A stretch of DNA of 64,000 nucleotides from contig CM043878.1 of assembly GCA_023846275.1 (NCBI GenBank), positions 6,999,501 to 7,063,500 on the forward strand, in the 5' to 3' direction. This DNA comes from Vanilla planifolia (Eukaryota; Streptophyta; Magnoliopsida; Asparagales; Orchidaceae). How positions within the stretch are numbered: the stretch's first letter is position 1; the number at the start of each line of letters is the position of its first letter. The notes below the pieces were generated by a model. The model was not told where the DNA came from. It was given only the letters and a program-made list of their open reading frames with translations, and did not search any database. A program made the position numbers and the translations under genes. This document shows, piece by piece, positions 14,565-28,400 of this stretch.

Positions 14565-15381
14565 TATAGACAGCTCAGATCGTCCCATACCAACCTGAGT
14601 AGCCTACGAAAAACATAAGATATAACACATCATTACACACCTACTTTTCTTAACTATGTGGATCCCATCTCCCGGGCACACCGTCAAATCAGGTTCATGA
14701 CTCCTGAATTAACTGATGAACTCGCGCAATGTTACTCCTACTAGACCCAATACTCCTAACCCATACCGGTAGGAGAACCGATCTAATAGAAGTCTGAACC
14801 CCCAAGGTTAAGTTCCATAGTCATGTAATGACCTCACCATCAACAAAAAAAAAAAATATATATAACATCCATCGATATGAAATGGCGCTCCACACACCAT
14901 ACCGTCAAGATAGAAAATAAGATAGTGTATAAAAATGTAACTCATATGAAAAGTCACAGTCCATCAAATACCACATCATCCATCCGAGTACATGAGTCAG
15001 AATCACCCTCACATAATACAAGACATAAGAATAACAGTCTCACTGAATACATCCAACAGCAACAATCAACTAACCAGAATGTCTCAGAAAATCACAGATC
15101 AGATCTCCTCCACTAGCCTACTGATCACGATCCCACCTAAAGCTGGGTGGCGTCAAGTCTGCCGAGCCACTGGAAAAATATAAATAATAAAGGAATGAGC
15201 TACGCCCAGTAGGAAAGACAGCTAGTAAAAAAAAACTCTCATGCAAGAGAAGGATAATAGTAAGAGTATAGAAATACAGCATAACAATGTAGGGTGAAAA
15301 GGCACTCTCAGTCCCAGACTCTGACCAACTACAGTCATCCCCAGTCACACCAGAGTAGCTCTCATCTGTGCTCCCAGGCAG

Positions 15382-15483
15382 CATGCCTGCGGGACACGCC
15401 CATCTCTGCGCACGCATGGCGCCTAGGCAAACCATGCCAGCGGGACACGCCCATCTCTGTGCACGCATCACAACGCCTAGCAC
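15382..15483. repeat. 51-base tandem repeat inside the solo LTR
   Basis: Two copies, starting at 15382 and 15433, share GCGGGACACGCCCATCTCTG and the following CACGCAT. A second, looser pair with GGCACGCAGGCCTACAC / GGCGCGCAGGCCTACAC follows at about 15560-15665. GC-rich subrepeats of this kind are common in LTR promoter regions. Confidence 0.8.
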
Positions 15484-18400
15484 CCGACACCGCAGCGTCT
15501 CTCGTCAATCAATCTTCTGGAGACTATAGACAGAACCAGTCACATAGATCTCTAGCCAACGTGAGACACCCCTGCCACCCTCAGGCACGCAGGCCTACAC
15601 ACTTGACTAGCCACGGCGAGTCACCCTTGCCACTGCCACTCTCAGGCGCGCAGGCCTACACTCATGGACCAGAAGAGATCGACTCAGCCACTGTCCCAAG
15701 AAGTCCTCTCCCAACAATTTCCATAGAAGCTCACGCCCCTACAGTCATTGCCAAGCTCTAACTCCAAGATTCGGCAACATGTGTCCAGATACAACAAGAC
15801 GCATACCAGTCCACATGTATACTGTGAAAGCTAAGTCTGTACCGCACAGTTACCTACCACAACTACCCTAAAACATCATATAGGGCCTATAGTAGTCCGG
15901 TCCAATATGCCAATCCATGAAATATGCCAACACTGAGTAAACTGACTTAATCCATGTCATTGCCATCCAAGCAACACAAACTGTACCAAAATTCTGACTA
16001 TTCTGGTAGCACCCAAGTGTCACATTTCCTTCCAACTAATCCAGCTGCACTGAATTTATGGGTAATTTCCAACAGTCAATTTCAACTTGGCTACATGATT
16101 TCCAAAAATCACCTCTTCCTCACTTCAGAAAATTTTAATTTCCAAAATAAATTTCTGCCCTTTATCCATTTTCCGAAATTCGGAATAAATTTCCGAATTT
16201 AAAATCCGCATATCCTTTTTCCGAAAATTCGGATTAATTTCCGAATTAAATTTTTTTTTTTTTTTTCTTCCGCTTCTCTCTCATCCGCGCCGCACTTCCC
16301 CTGAACCGGTTCTCGTCCCCGGTTCGGAACCCTTACGCGCTGAGCTGAGAACCCCGCCGGCCAAAGTTAATAATCTGAATTCGGGCCGACGCTTAACATA
16401 TAAATATTAATAATTAAAATAATTATTCACTTAATAATCAGACTAATCCCTAATTAGCCCTAATTCATCCTCTTCCTTCGCCCGTCGCCCGCGAAATTCT
16501 AACCGTCGACTTTCCGGAAGTCTCCGTTTTCCCCGTCGATTTCCGGCGACCGAACGCAAGGGAACGCTAGCCTAAAGCTCGTACTAGCCTAAAAATTCCA
16601 TATAATCAAGTCGCGAAGCTAAATGTCCATGCAAAAATTTTCGCCGAAGTGTTGTCCGATCCAACTATGCCAATTCATGAAATTAAAATCATTCTAGCAT
16701 TCAGATAACCTGAATAATGGCAATATGATAATATCAAAACCTAAGGCTTGCTTCTATGCACAGAAATTCCAATTCGGCGGAAATTTTATATATTCTTCTT
16801 CATTAAAAAAAGAAACCATAAAATGCTAAAATCAATAAATTGCATTAATCAATTCCAAAAACCCATATCCGCATGCTCAAGTAGCTATTTGCAAAATAAT
16901 CCATATTTTTAATTTGCTAAATAACTAATTTAATCTGAATTTCCTACCTTTGCTCGCCGGCGACGGTGAAGTTCGCACGCGATCAACCGCAGCTCCTCGC
17001 CGAACGAAACCGGTACCAAAATGCTCGCCTCTGTCCCGCGAACCTCCAGTTACCAAAAGCCCCTTGGAAGGCTGCCGGAAAGTACCGCCGTTCGCCGCGA
17101 ACACTTCGCCTCTAGCCGCCGTTCGAAACCCTAACAGCCGAACAGTTTAGGTTAAATACCCAGCTTAAACCGGTAATAACCCGTTAAGACCCATCAAGCG
17201 CCGGTTGACCTTCCAAAAACGCCGCTTAACACCCGATCAGCCGGTTAATCTCCACCGCTGATCTCGCCCGTCCGATCCGCTTATCCGCGGCTTATCCAAA
17301 CGCACGCGCAAACTCACCTCGGTAAAAGAAAAAAAAATCCAAATTCCGGTTTTTAAAAAAAAATCTCGGTGCTCCGAAAAATCCCCAGAAAATTTCAGAA
17401 ATTCCAATAGCCTCCAATTGAGCTCCTGGCTCATCCTACTGTCGATCTGAAATCATCCAAGCCACAATTGAATTATTGAAGATTAAACCTATAATATTTT
17501 ACCGGGTATAACAATAAGTATCATAAAAAATTTATTTTGTTATCTCTTTGTCTTTAAAATAATTAATTTTAGATATAATTACAAATATATTTAGACATTT
17601 CTTTGTGATTTAATAAATTAGAAGACATGCATAAAAGAAGAAAAAGAACAAGAGAAAGAATAAGATAATAAATATATTAAATTTGTTGATCTAGAAATGA
17701 AATATATGATTTTGATCAATCAAATAATAAAAAAATATTGAATATTTATTTATTATTTAATAATTATCTCTATAATTAATAAGTGTAACATGAATTTTAA
17801 TCTAATTAAAATGCAAGGCTTAGCTTAAAACCCTAAAACTAGAATATAAAAATTATGACTATATTAATAAAGGAGGGATAATTATTTCGCACCAACAAGC
17901 ATATTGCTTAAGACACACATGCACATAAATTATTGCCTTGGCTAATTTGCATAAAGGAATATTTTGTAGGGATTGAAGACAAATAGCTTTTGAAAAGATG
18001 AACAGTACATGACTTGCTTTTCATCTTGAGGCTTATGTTATGCCATGCATGCAAAATAGTAGTGGCTATCAATTCATGTAATGAAAATTCTTCTCTTGTT
18101 ATATCAAAAGGGGATTATATCTTAAAAGAAAAATCACGAGAATTCAAAAGAGAAAAAATGCTCATCATTTAGCTACTTACTAGAACAGTCAAGGTTTGGA
18201 GGTCCACCATCAACATGACTTTTGTTATATTTTAGTGGATTTATCATTATTAATTTTAATATTCTTATTTTTTTTATCTTTTTCAATATATGTTGATCCT
18301 CTGAATAATGATATGTATTTTTACATTTTTCTGAACAATACTTTTAATTTTATTATTAAAATTTTTTATATATTTTTCTTTTAAAAGTGGCTAGAAGTGA

Positions 18401-19422
18401 TGACTAACATGACATTATAAGCAAAGTAAGAGACTCTCACTCCAATTGCATAAGTAATGATAAGTTCTTTATGATTTTAGGCTAGATTAAGCAAGTAATA
18501 AGAGCTATTCAAGGCCTTTGAGTAAAGCAATAACTAATGCATTAGTCACCTTGTGTTAGAGCTAAAAACGGATTAAATTTACAAGTCTACCTTTGGAAAC
18601 ATATTATTACATTTAGTTTCTTACTAACACTAGTGCTTCAACCTCTTATGAGCTCTTTTTATAATAGAGAGGATGAGTACTATTTTGATTACCATCATCA
18701 CTAATGATAATGCTAAGATTTGCCACCCCATAAATAATAATTTGGCCTCTATAAGAACTATCACAAATTTGTCACAAGCAATCTTTAAGAAATGAAGAAA
18801 TTATGTTTCAATCGACCACTGCTTTTACAATCATAACTCCATGAAAAGAGGAAACACAAGTATCTTGATATTTTGAATTAAGCTATGAAAAAAAATCATC
18901 TTGATGATCAAAGGGACTTATCTCCTCATTGTCCTCCAAACTATCAAAATCTATACTAGAGGCATTTAATAAAACATCATCAAACAAGGGAGCTCTTAAG
19001 GCCATATATAGAATGTTGCAAAAGGATGACTATTTTGACATAAAGCAAAACTACAAAAATGATGATTGTTTTTTCCTATTTTCTAAAGAACCTTTGTCCA
19101 ACAACCTATCACTAATTTATTTACCATCCAAGCTTAATAACTAAAATGTAAAAATTGATCCCTATATCATGGCATCATTCTTCAAAATACTATTAATCAC
19201 CTCCAATTGTCTAAAGGAATTAGTTGTAAGTTATTTTTTTTAGTACTTGAAAGATTGGTGCAAGATTGATTCTTGGGATTTTCCCATGGGTATATCTGTT
19301 ATTTTGTCCATTTAAAAATAAATTATTAACATTGTTTGTCATCATTAAAAAACCTCTAGCCAAATAACATATATATGAATTCTTTAAGATTTAATTAAGA
19401 GAATCTAATTCTCTAAGAGAAT

Positions 19423-19424
<2 letters not shown>

Positions 19425-19493
<69 letters not shown>
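19425..19493. repeat. (TA)n microsatellite, ~69 bases
   Basis: Perfect alternating AT run of about 34 repeats. It is likely length-variable between individuals and prone to assembly error. Confidence 0.95.
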
Positions 19494-19497
<4 letters not shown>

Positions 19498-21372
19498 ACA
19501 TTGTCTTTTTGAAGATGTGATGTTACAAACATGACAGTTAAAACCACTCACATATAAGGATTATGACTTGGTAGAGTGCTAAAGTCAAACATTGCATGAA
19601 AATAGCTTGAAAATATCTTTCCTAATGTCATGATATGCCCAAAAAATATGTAAATTAAGGAGGTTGATCATTCAAATGTTACAAAAAACAAGTTAATGAA
19701 AAACTTTAATAGAAATTTCTAACCAAGTCCATGCCTAAGGTTGCCCATATTGATTGTATAAAATAAGAAGAAGACAATGCGAAGCGTGATAAAAGGTCTT
19801 AACCTATTTGTATGAGGAGAAATATGAGATACCATAGAGGAGTAATGGTTATCTCTATAGTTTCCACTTTTGAGTAATTCATTCTTTACTTAAAAGTACA
19901 AAAAAAGTGTCACTTTCACAATATTTTAAGCTTTTGAATTATATTTCTTTGCCCTTGGAAGCATCAAGTGCCCTTATAATGAGGGTTGATTGCAAGAGTT
20001 TGTTCAAATAAGTTCATAATGTACTATTGTGGTTTTTATGCTTCTATATTATTTTATAGTCTAATCAATTAAGTTCAAGTTATGAGGTAACTCCCCATTA
20101 TACCAAATGTAGTATATATTATAATAGTTAAAGGATTGCTAGTTGTGTTATTGTCCAATAAGTTTATCATTTGGAAATATAACATATTGCTTACAAACCT
20201 ATCAATTTTGAACCCTTCATTTTTAACTAATAATTGATCTCTCCAAGTCATTCCATACAATAAAATGATTAGAATCTTAACCATAATTATTAACTTTGAA
20301 GTGAGAAAAATATCTGTTGATTATGATAGCCAAAGCTATGATTGGGTCAATATCAAAATTGATCTCCTAATGGACTAAGATCAATTTTCCTAATTTTTTT
20401 AAGATAAAACTCCATTAATCTTGATTCATGATGAGTTGGCTTGGATGGTAATATTATGATATAACTAAAAATAATATTTAGATAATCATTTTAAGTAACA
20501 TAAACATATTTTAATGTAATAAAAAAAATATATTGGTTTCACAAGTCTTAAGACAATGGTTTATTGGTCACATATGAGAGAAGATGACAGCATATTAGAC
20601 ACACGAGCTTTTTTAAAAAAGCTAAGGGACAACTAGAAAAGGATAGACTATAGAGAAAATGCTATGATCAAGAGATTTCTTTAGAGCTCGATGAATCTAA
20701 AATAGATAAAAGAATTAATAGAGGAGACAATAATGAAAATCATCGATGCAACATGAAGCAACAAGAGCCACACACTTACCAAGCATTGCACGTGGAGTTG
20801 GGGGTGTGCATGTAGAAGGGCACTTACTGTGTGTGTGCATGGAATGCATGCATGATAATAATAAAGTACGACTTTTAAAATAAATCTTATTTTAAACTTA
20901 GTATCACCAATTTAATTGAAATCAACTAATATAATAGCATCACACATATCATAATTAAATTTTTCTTAAAGGCATACTAGTCATATTCAAACTCAAAGTC
21001 ATGTCAAGATTAGCTTCTTGACTTTTTATTAGTTTTCACTATCAATGTGTTAAAGTGTCGATTATAGTTGACATTTATTTATCAATATATTTTAATTTTT
21101 ATCTTTAGTTTGTCTAGTTATTTGTATTTATACTTTATTTTGAGTTGCTTAAAGGCTAATTCGTAGCTTTTTAGATATTCCCATCTTAAAATCTCATTTA
21201 GACAATCATTGTACGTTATTTCTTAAGTAGGCCGCCTGTAGTTTTAGGTTCCAACCCGTGTAGAATCATAAAGACCAACTAACACACACTGAACCATAGC
21301 ACGCATCAACCTACATTGATTCACATCAACCCGCAACCTTTTCACTAAAGTGTCGCCTCACCACTGCCCCAA

Positions 21373-21700
21373 TGTTGTTGTATAATCACCTAAAATGCAT
21401 GAGACTATTTGAGAAATATTTATTGCATTTAATTTTGTAAAATTTAAAGTAATTTTTTGGCAAAATTTAAAGTATAATTTTTATAATTGTTATGACTTTC
21501 AAAAATTTTAGAATGTCTTTTAAAATTTCAAAATATGATTCTTAGTTTGTAAGTATATTTTCATATTCCTAAACTAACAAATTATTATTGTATCTCTCGA
21601 TATATTTATAAATAAGGATATACTCATTACATTGTAAATAATATTTTTTTAGTAAAGCAATAAAATATTATTGCTATATTTGCTTAAAATGAGATGTCAT
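21373..21700 (+). mobile_element. Possible LTR fragment
   Basis: The stretch starts TGTTGTATAATCACC, carries a TATA-like word (ATATTTATAAATAAGG near 21600) and then a segment with ATTGTAAATAATA and an AATAAAATA polyadenylation-like word near 21660. This is the order expected for U3-R-U5 of a short Copia-type LTR. I cannot define the right end or a target duplication, so this is tentative. Confidence 0.3.
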
Positions 21701-22425
21701 GAGTGATCAACCAATAATGTAGTTACAAATGTGCTTGAGAAGACGAGTAAGAGACTCAAAAGGGGAGATCTCGATCTATTACCTAGCAACATCAATAGCG
21801 TTAATTATCAGGAAAGAGCTTAACTCCAATACTATTTTACTTTATTGTTTAAGGGAGAGATTACTCGTCGCATCAAATATATCGGGCTTATGCATGTGAA
21901 CCTATGAGTTGATCTATTTATAATCTAAGAACTCTACTTAAATGCACAATTTTACTTTCATCACCGGTTGAATTATATTAACTAAACTATTCTTCTTATT
22001 AGGTTTATATCTCTTGTGTTAAAGAAATAATATAAATTTTTAGCTTTGGGAAAAATCCTTGATGATTTTAGAATACTCTGATTTAAAATTTAAATACTTC
22101 GAGTAGACTTTTATATAAATTTATTATTTGAATTTAAATATTTATTATATACCTAAGCTAAGTTTTATTAAATTTAAATATTTATTATTACTTGCATCGC
22201 ATTTTTGATCGTTGACTTGCATCGCAAATTGTGCACCCCCAAATCAATTTTAACTCTAAATATTTAATAAAATTATTATCCTTGAGAAATTTTTGACAAT
22301 GATACGAAGGAGGTGTGGCTTTAAAATCTGAATTTTAGAAGTAAAAAAATATACATATGAACCTGGTGGAAGGGATGGTGCGAAGCGGGGAAAGAGAGGG
22401 AAAAGCGAGTGTTGATGCCATCGAA

Positions 22426-25400
22426 ATGGATAGACATCTCAGCGAAGGCGATCGCCGTGCTCTTCGGGGCAGCAAATTTGCTCCGCTACCAGCGCTTCCA
22501 TCTGGATCCCAACCGAGGTCCCTTTTCTCCTTCAAGGCTGCTCTGATCTTTTTTAGAGCTATTTTGTTCTTATTTTTCCCCCCTCTTTCAACCTCTTTTC
22601 CATAGCTGATGACGTGTTTTGTGATACGGAATGGAGGATTAATTTGTTTTTTAAATTTTTTTCGCTGCTTGTATTGGCACATTAGCTTTTTCTTCCCTAA
22701 TTGTGAGACTTTTATTTGGTTAGCTAGTGCTAAAAGGAAAGTCAACGCAGGGGATGAACATCAAGTTCTGTAGTTCTTAATCTTTCTAGTGTTTTGAAGT
22801 TTCATTTCTTGTTGAAATAAAGACTGATCAGTAGAGGCCCAAGCAGCCTCAATTATGGATACCTGCTGAAGTTCTTAGTCTTGTTGAGTATCGCTGTCCT
22901 CCAACTAGATTAAGGATGTATATCATGTTTATTTGTAAGGTTTGGATAAATTCGCAAGATATGAAGTTTGCCAAACAACGAGACAGGGTTCGTATAGAAC
23001 TCTTAATATCTCCATGTGGCCTGTACCTTTTCCTGAACCCCCTTAGGAGATAGGCTCTATTCTGATAAAGTGTTACGAGGCTTGGCCTTGAAAGATAAGG
23101 AAAAGGAATATAATGACCTCAAAATTTAAGGAAAAACACATTAGGGATGCCTCAGTCTTAAAAGGTTAGAATTGAACTTCCAATATGCGGAACAAGAATT
23201 ATGTGCACTTTTGATGGACCTTTTTCCTCCTTACCGTAAGTGCCATACACAAAATAATTAAACTGAAGTAAAGAAGAATACGATGAATATTAATGGCAAC
23301 TATCCCTATTAATGTCTTATAAACACTATACTAAAGATAACACTCAAAAACCTCTTGTCAACACTTGCCTGAAAGCTCTCAAAGCTCTTCATGTCCTGAA
23401 CAGTGGTCCAGATCACTTTTAGGTTAGTGTTAGTTTTGCTCCTTTTTTTTATTATTCTTCCAAAATTGATGTTTACAGCTATTTAATTATTGTCTTATCT
23501 TTGTTGTTCACCTATATTGGCCAACTTTGGAATTGCTGTGTCTGTTTTCTAATGTTGTCCTTATTTTATTGGAAATTATATGCATTTAATCAAGACAACT
23601 ATTAATGAGCTTCTAATTAGCATGCTTTGAGGCATTTTTTTAGAGTTATGTTTGGATGGCTTTGCAATATTGATTGGCTGATACATTGGAAACCATATGT
23701 TTCTGTGATTTTTAATGTTGTGATACTATATATGTCCATATTTAGCATCTTCTTTATCTAGAGCTTCAACATGGCTGATGTACCACTCTATTCTTCTATG
23801 ATAAAGTGTAGAAGATTATGAGAGTATTCTAATTAATGTTTAGATGTCACCAAATTCTGAATATAACAGCCAATTCCTTTGTATACTTACTAAATTACCA
23901 TCCCGTTTCTTATCACATCTATAGGGTTCACCTGTCCACTCCTATGCTATTTACAGCTGAGTCAGTTTTACTTATCCAACAAGTTTGCTTGGTGTTTCCT
24001 TATCTTGAACACAAGGTGTAATAGTGTCTTGCATTGGGATGCCTGTTACTAATGCTAATGGCATTTGTTGCCCTTCCTAATAACCATGAAAGGAAAAGCT
24101 TACATATACAAAAAAATCCCTTGTATGTCAATGTTGTTTTTTCTTGAGGTGTTATTGGGCTTGGTTCTACTTAAACATTATGTTGATGTAAATTATGGAT
24201 TCATGAGAATGTTGATTATTAAAGATTTATTTTAGTTGAGTGAGTATTTTATTAAAATCTTGATGGGATTTGTTAATTTTCAAAACCTTCAAAATTTACA
24301 AGGCACTAATCCTATTCAAAGTGACATAGCTCCCTTTAATTTCAATACCTACATATTGACCACTTTATCCAATCTACTTCCATCTAATTACCATGTCAAC
24401 ATAAGTTCTTACAGCAGCAAATCTAGTCATATATCATTAGCACCACATCATTGCTAGTTGCACTCCTTTACCTCCACTTTTAGAGGGAGTCATAGAGTAC
24501 TAGTATGGAGCATGTAGGCATTTATTCTTATGCATCTACGTAGTTTTTTACTTAGCTAGTATCTTTGCTTTTTAGCATCTTCTTGCTATGAGCTTGCAAG
24601 TAGAAAGCCCAATCCTATGAGTTTGACTATCTTATAGTTTTATTGGTTCACTATTGGTTGTGTGGCAATAGATGTTGAGGAGATTGGTTTAAGTTAGAGC
24701 TAATGTTCGTACTTACTTGAATGTTGCCAACTTGTGTTTGAAGATGACTTGAAACCGGTCTCATTTTTCATCCTAATGAAGTTATTTCTTTGCCTTGAAA
24801 CTTTTTCATTCTGGAATCTTGATAGATTTCGATTTATTTTATTTTGGGGATATCTAAGAGATTCCTATTTATATGCATCATCAATTGACTGGCTTCTTGG
24901 ACAAATAATGTGAAGGATACATCAATTGTGAACTTGCCAATAACTAGATTGCCACCAAAAGAAACAATTTATTTACTTTTTAGAAGATGTTCCTACAAAA
25001 ACTTTTCCAAGGTGATTTTATGTTTATTGTTTTTGAGGGATTATGTGACACTATTGGTTTTTTACGTGTTTTTTATATTTTTTTTTGTATCTTTGGGATT
25101 AACTAGTTTGATTGGTTGCATATCTTGATTATTTGTTAATGGATTATTCTGTTTTAGCCTCAATTTACTCGATATTAGGGTGAATGAGGTGTAATTTTTG
25201 CAAATCAATATTTGGGGTAGAATACTCTTTGTAGTTTTTATGAACATTCTTATGGTTTTGTTTTTATTGCTTAGATTTGATGACTTTTAATTCCTTTACT
25301 TGCACTTAAAATGTTTAGGGTGTTTGGTCATGCATGCTAAATATGTACATTGGTGCTCAATAAACCAATTATATGTAGATTTTTTTAGGAGCACTTTTAT

Positions 25401-28400
25401 GTTAAATTTTTCCCTAACAATTTCTTCATACAATTAATTGAATATAGAAATTTTGGAATGGTTTAATGTTTTGTTTATTTGTTTCTATTGAAATGTTTAT
25501 GTTTAGTGATGTCAATGTTATGGAGTTGTTAAATGTTAATTAACGCAATTGATTGTGCATTTGTAATCTAGAAGGAAAAAGCTATTTAATAGTCCAAAGA
25601 TGTCAATTTGTTATAGTGAAATCTAGATGTCAGATTTTTAATTGATGTTTATTACCTTTAAAATGATATTTAAAAATCTTAATGAATAACATAATTGACG
25701 TCATGCAATATAAAGTTGCAAAATTCAATCTTCAAATCTATGCCATTGATCTAGAATTAGCCACGTGGATCAAATGGTCCAAGTGCTCAAATCACATCCT
25801 CCCAAAGGGAGCCTACCTTGAGTACCATGTAAACCATAAGGATCAATTGGCCATTTGTTTAAGCACTCTCTGCAATGACCACTATGTTTCAGTCAAGGAT
25901 TTCCTATTGTTTGTGATCCTGTCTACCAGATTATCCACCCTCTTGAATGCCACATAGTGCTCTAGGAAAGCTCAACTTCAACCTTTGCCATAAGAACACA
26001 TGGTTGTCAAGTGTCTCTTACTCTCTTTAATGGGGCATCCTATTCCTAGTTGGGATACATGGAGATCATCCTGATTATCTAGCTCAATTTGTTAACATAG
26101 CAACCATCTAGATCAAGCTGGAAAAACGTGAGCTCATCTTGCCCTTTCAACAAAGCTATTGTAACAAATACTGTCACATCAGCTTGGATAGTTTACTGCA
26201 TTCAGTTAGGTTGGGTGCCTTGTTAGTTAAGGGAGAAAATGATGTGCAGGTTCCTTGTAAAAGATCAATGGTCCATGTGATGTGAGCCAGGTTGGAATTA
26301 GTTACAACATGGGTTGTTCCAAAAGGGTGATTGTGGACCATTTTGTTTGCCATTGCATCACTATCGTAGTTGATTAACCATTGAAAAATGTCTTTGATTG
26401 AGAGTAGGCTTATATCATTCAAATTGTAGCAGAGCACAATGTCAATGATGCTAGTTGTAATTCGGTACCTAAAGAATAGATGATTGTGGCTCTTTTCCTC
26501 ATAATAACAAAATCTGCAGCAACTGAATTGTGAATGCCAACTTTAGCAAGTTTCTCATCAACTTGTAGATGTTTGCGATAGAAAAAGCTAAAGGTACTGA
26601 ATTGAATGTTTCAACACCTGAAACAAATGAAGTGGATGTTGCTCGTTAGACGCTAGTCAGAGTAAAATATAGTAGCAATTTCCTTCATGGTGACTTGCTT
26701 GAGATTTAGAAATTGGCTTTAGCAGGTTTTGTGTTTGATTGTCTTTTTCTGATACGAGGTGCCAATGCTTGTCAAATGGTTCCAGAAATTGTTTGATGAG
26801 GTGGTGCGAGTGGATCTAGGTGTCCCAAAGGTATTTGAAGGTTGTGAAGCACCAATCAGACATTATTATGTTTACCTTTTTGATAAGAACTGCGTCCTGA
26901 GCTTCCAAATGCCCGAAATAGTTGTGGTTGGCTACGTCTTTCCAAGCAATGGTTGTTCATTTCTTATCACGAGTGTCATGAGAATAAATCAGGCAGACAT
27001 GCTGTTAATCATTTTAAGCACCACCTCAGGGAGATGGCCTAATATCAGAGGTGAAGGATACTAGAATATGTTTTCTTTACTAGCTGGAGTATTGAAGCTT
27101 GGGATGGGCAACGGCTTGACTAGGTGCTGAGCTTTTTTCATGTATATTTTGAAGCAATGGCCTGTAGTTAGTCGTTGAAGTTCTACAAGAGGAGAGGGGG
27201 GTTTCAAGTTACTCATGGAAAGTTTTTGATTTGGTGCCCCAAACGGGTGGCTAGATTGCAAGCATTGTTGATTTTATTAGAGAAGAATGTTTAATTGTTT
27301 GCTAAATTAGTTTTCAAACCAAAGTTTGCTTGAAACTATTGGAGCAAAGAATGTGTAGTGTGGATAGATCACTTGTTAGCTCTGCACAGAATAGTATTTT
27401 CATTTGCAAAGACTAGATTAGTAATTGGTATGCTATTTTTATTGATTAGCATAAATTTATGACCCTCCAGGAGTAGTCTGGGTTAGCGGATGATGCATAG
27501 ATGACGAAGTAGAAGAGTAGTAGGGAGAGGGGACATGTTTTTTTGAGACTAACATTGGAGTTGATCTGTTGGGACTGTCTTTGACAATTACAAAATAATG
27601 AATGTTCACGATGCACATTTAGATTCAATTGCAGAAGGTTGTTTGAAATCCTTCGTCATGGAGAAAGACTAGATGTTGGTTTCTGCCAATTTTATCAAAT
27701 TCTTTCGGGATGTAAATTTTAGAGTTGAAGGCTTTGGGTGAGGATTTAGAATCAAATTTGTGAATAAGTTCTCTAACAATGTGGACATTGTGGCTAACAA
27801 GTCCTCCCTTGATAAAATCAGCTTGTGCTTTGTGCACCATGTGCGGAGTGATTTGCTGAAGACAGTTTTCTGTAATTTTTGTGGCTATTTCGTACATTAA
27901 GTTTCATGTAAGATAAGTTTATATTTTGTAATTTGAGATGTTTTTTTTGACTTTGGTAAAAAACGTAATTGCTGTGACCAAAAGTATATATGGCATTTTG
28001 CATGTTGAGGAGACGTGGAAGACTGCCTTGGTGAAATCCTTTTCAACAGTATCTCATTAATGATTAAAGAATTCAGAAGTGAAGCTATTAGGGCTAAGCG
28101 ATTTGTTCCTCAAGGTGAATTGGTTGGGCCAGAAAATTGTAGTCCTTTGAAGGAGTTCTTCCAAGATGGCCTGTGATGTAGCTCTTTTTCTTGAGTTTGT
28201 TAAAGTGATCGATCACCATCCATGAGAGAGCTGACCCAATTTTTTTGCATTTGCGCCAGAGAGGCGGAGGGCATTTCAAGCCTTGTTAACGTTCATCTTG
28301 TTGTATAAAAATTTAGTGTCACCCTCTTCTTGTTTTGTCCATTTGCACTGATTGCCCAATAGATTTGAGTTTCTTTAAGAGCTATTATTTTGTTTTTGTT

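Larger units (their letters stand above)
14513..17513 (-). mobile_element. Solo LTR, about 3.0 kb, chromovirus (Tekay/Del-like) type
   Basis: The element begins TGTTACACCC and ends GGGTATAACA; the ends are inverted repeats with one mismatch and have the TG...CA termini of an LTR. It is flanked on both sides by the 5-bp direct repeat ATAAG (14508-14512 and 17514-17518), the target duplication made by a retroviral-type integrase. No primer binding site, gag-pol or second LTR adjoins, so this is a solo LTR left by recombination. It is GC- and CpG-rich against an AT-rich background. On the minus strand it reads like a plant Tekay/Del LTR: a TATTTAA promoter-like word near 17155, a GGCGTAGCTCATTC segment near 15200, and an A-rich tract just before the terminal CTGGGGTGTAACA. 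Length and style suit that lineage, but the assignment is from memory. Open frames inside it are non-coding. Confidence 0.88.
17519..22356. other. AT-rich intergenic region, no gene recognised
   Basis: Apart from a (TA)n microsatellite and a possible LTR fragment near 21373-21700, I see no feature in these 4.8 kb. Short frames such as plus 18929-19144 resemble no family I know. Confidence 0.5.

Noticed and set aside
14877..17434. Several open frames of 60-155 codons on both strands, GC-rich and gene-like at first sight
   Set aside because: All lie inside the solo LTR, whose ends and target duplication are clear. The frames show no domain, and the repeats within them are non-coding in style.
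22415..22517. Alternative frame of exon 1 starting at the ATG at 22415, reading MPSKWIDISAKAIAVLFGAA
   Set aside because: It looks like a membrane anchor, but it leaves the exon in phase 1, while exon 2 needs phase 2. The frame from 22426 joins correctly and resembles the family.
25682..25957. Plus-strand frame of 91 codons beside the LINE
   Set aside because: I recognise no domain on either strand. It is probably decayed element or intron sequence, and I cannot support a gene.
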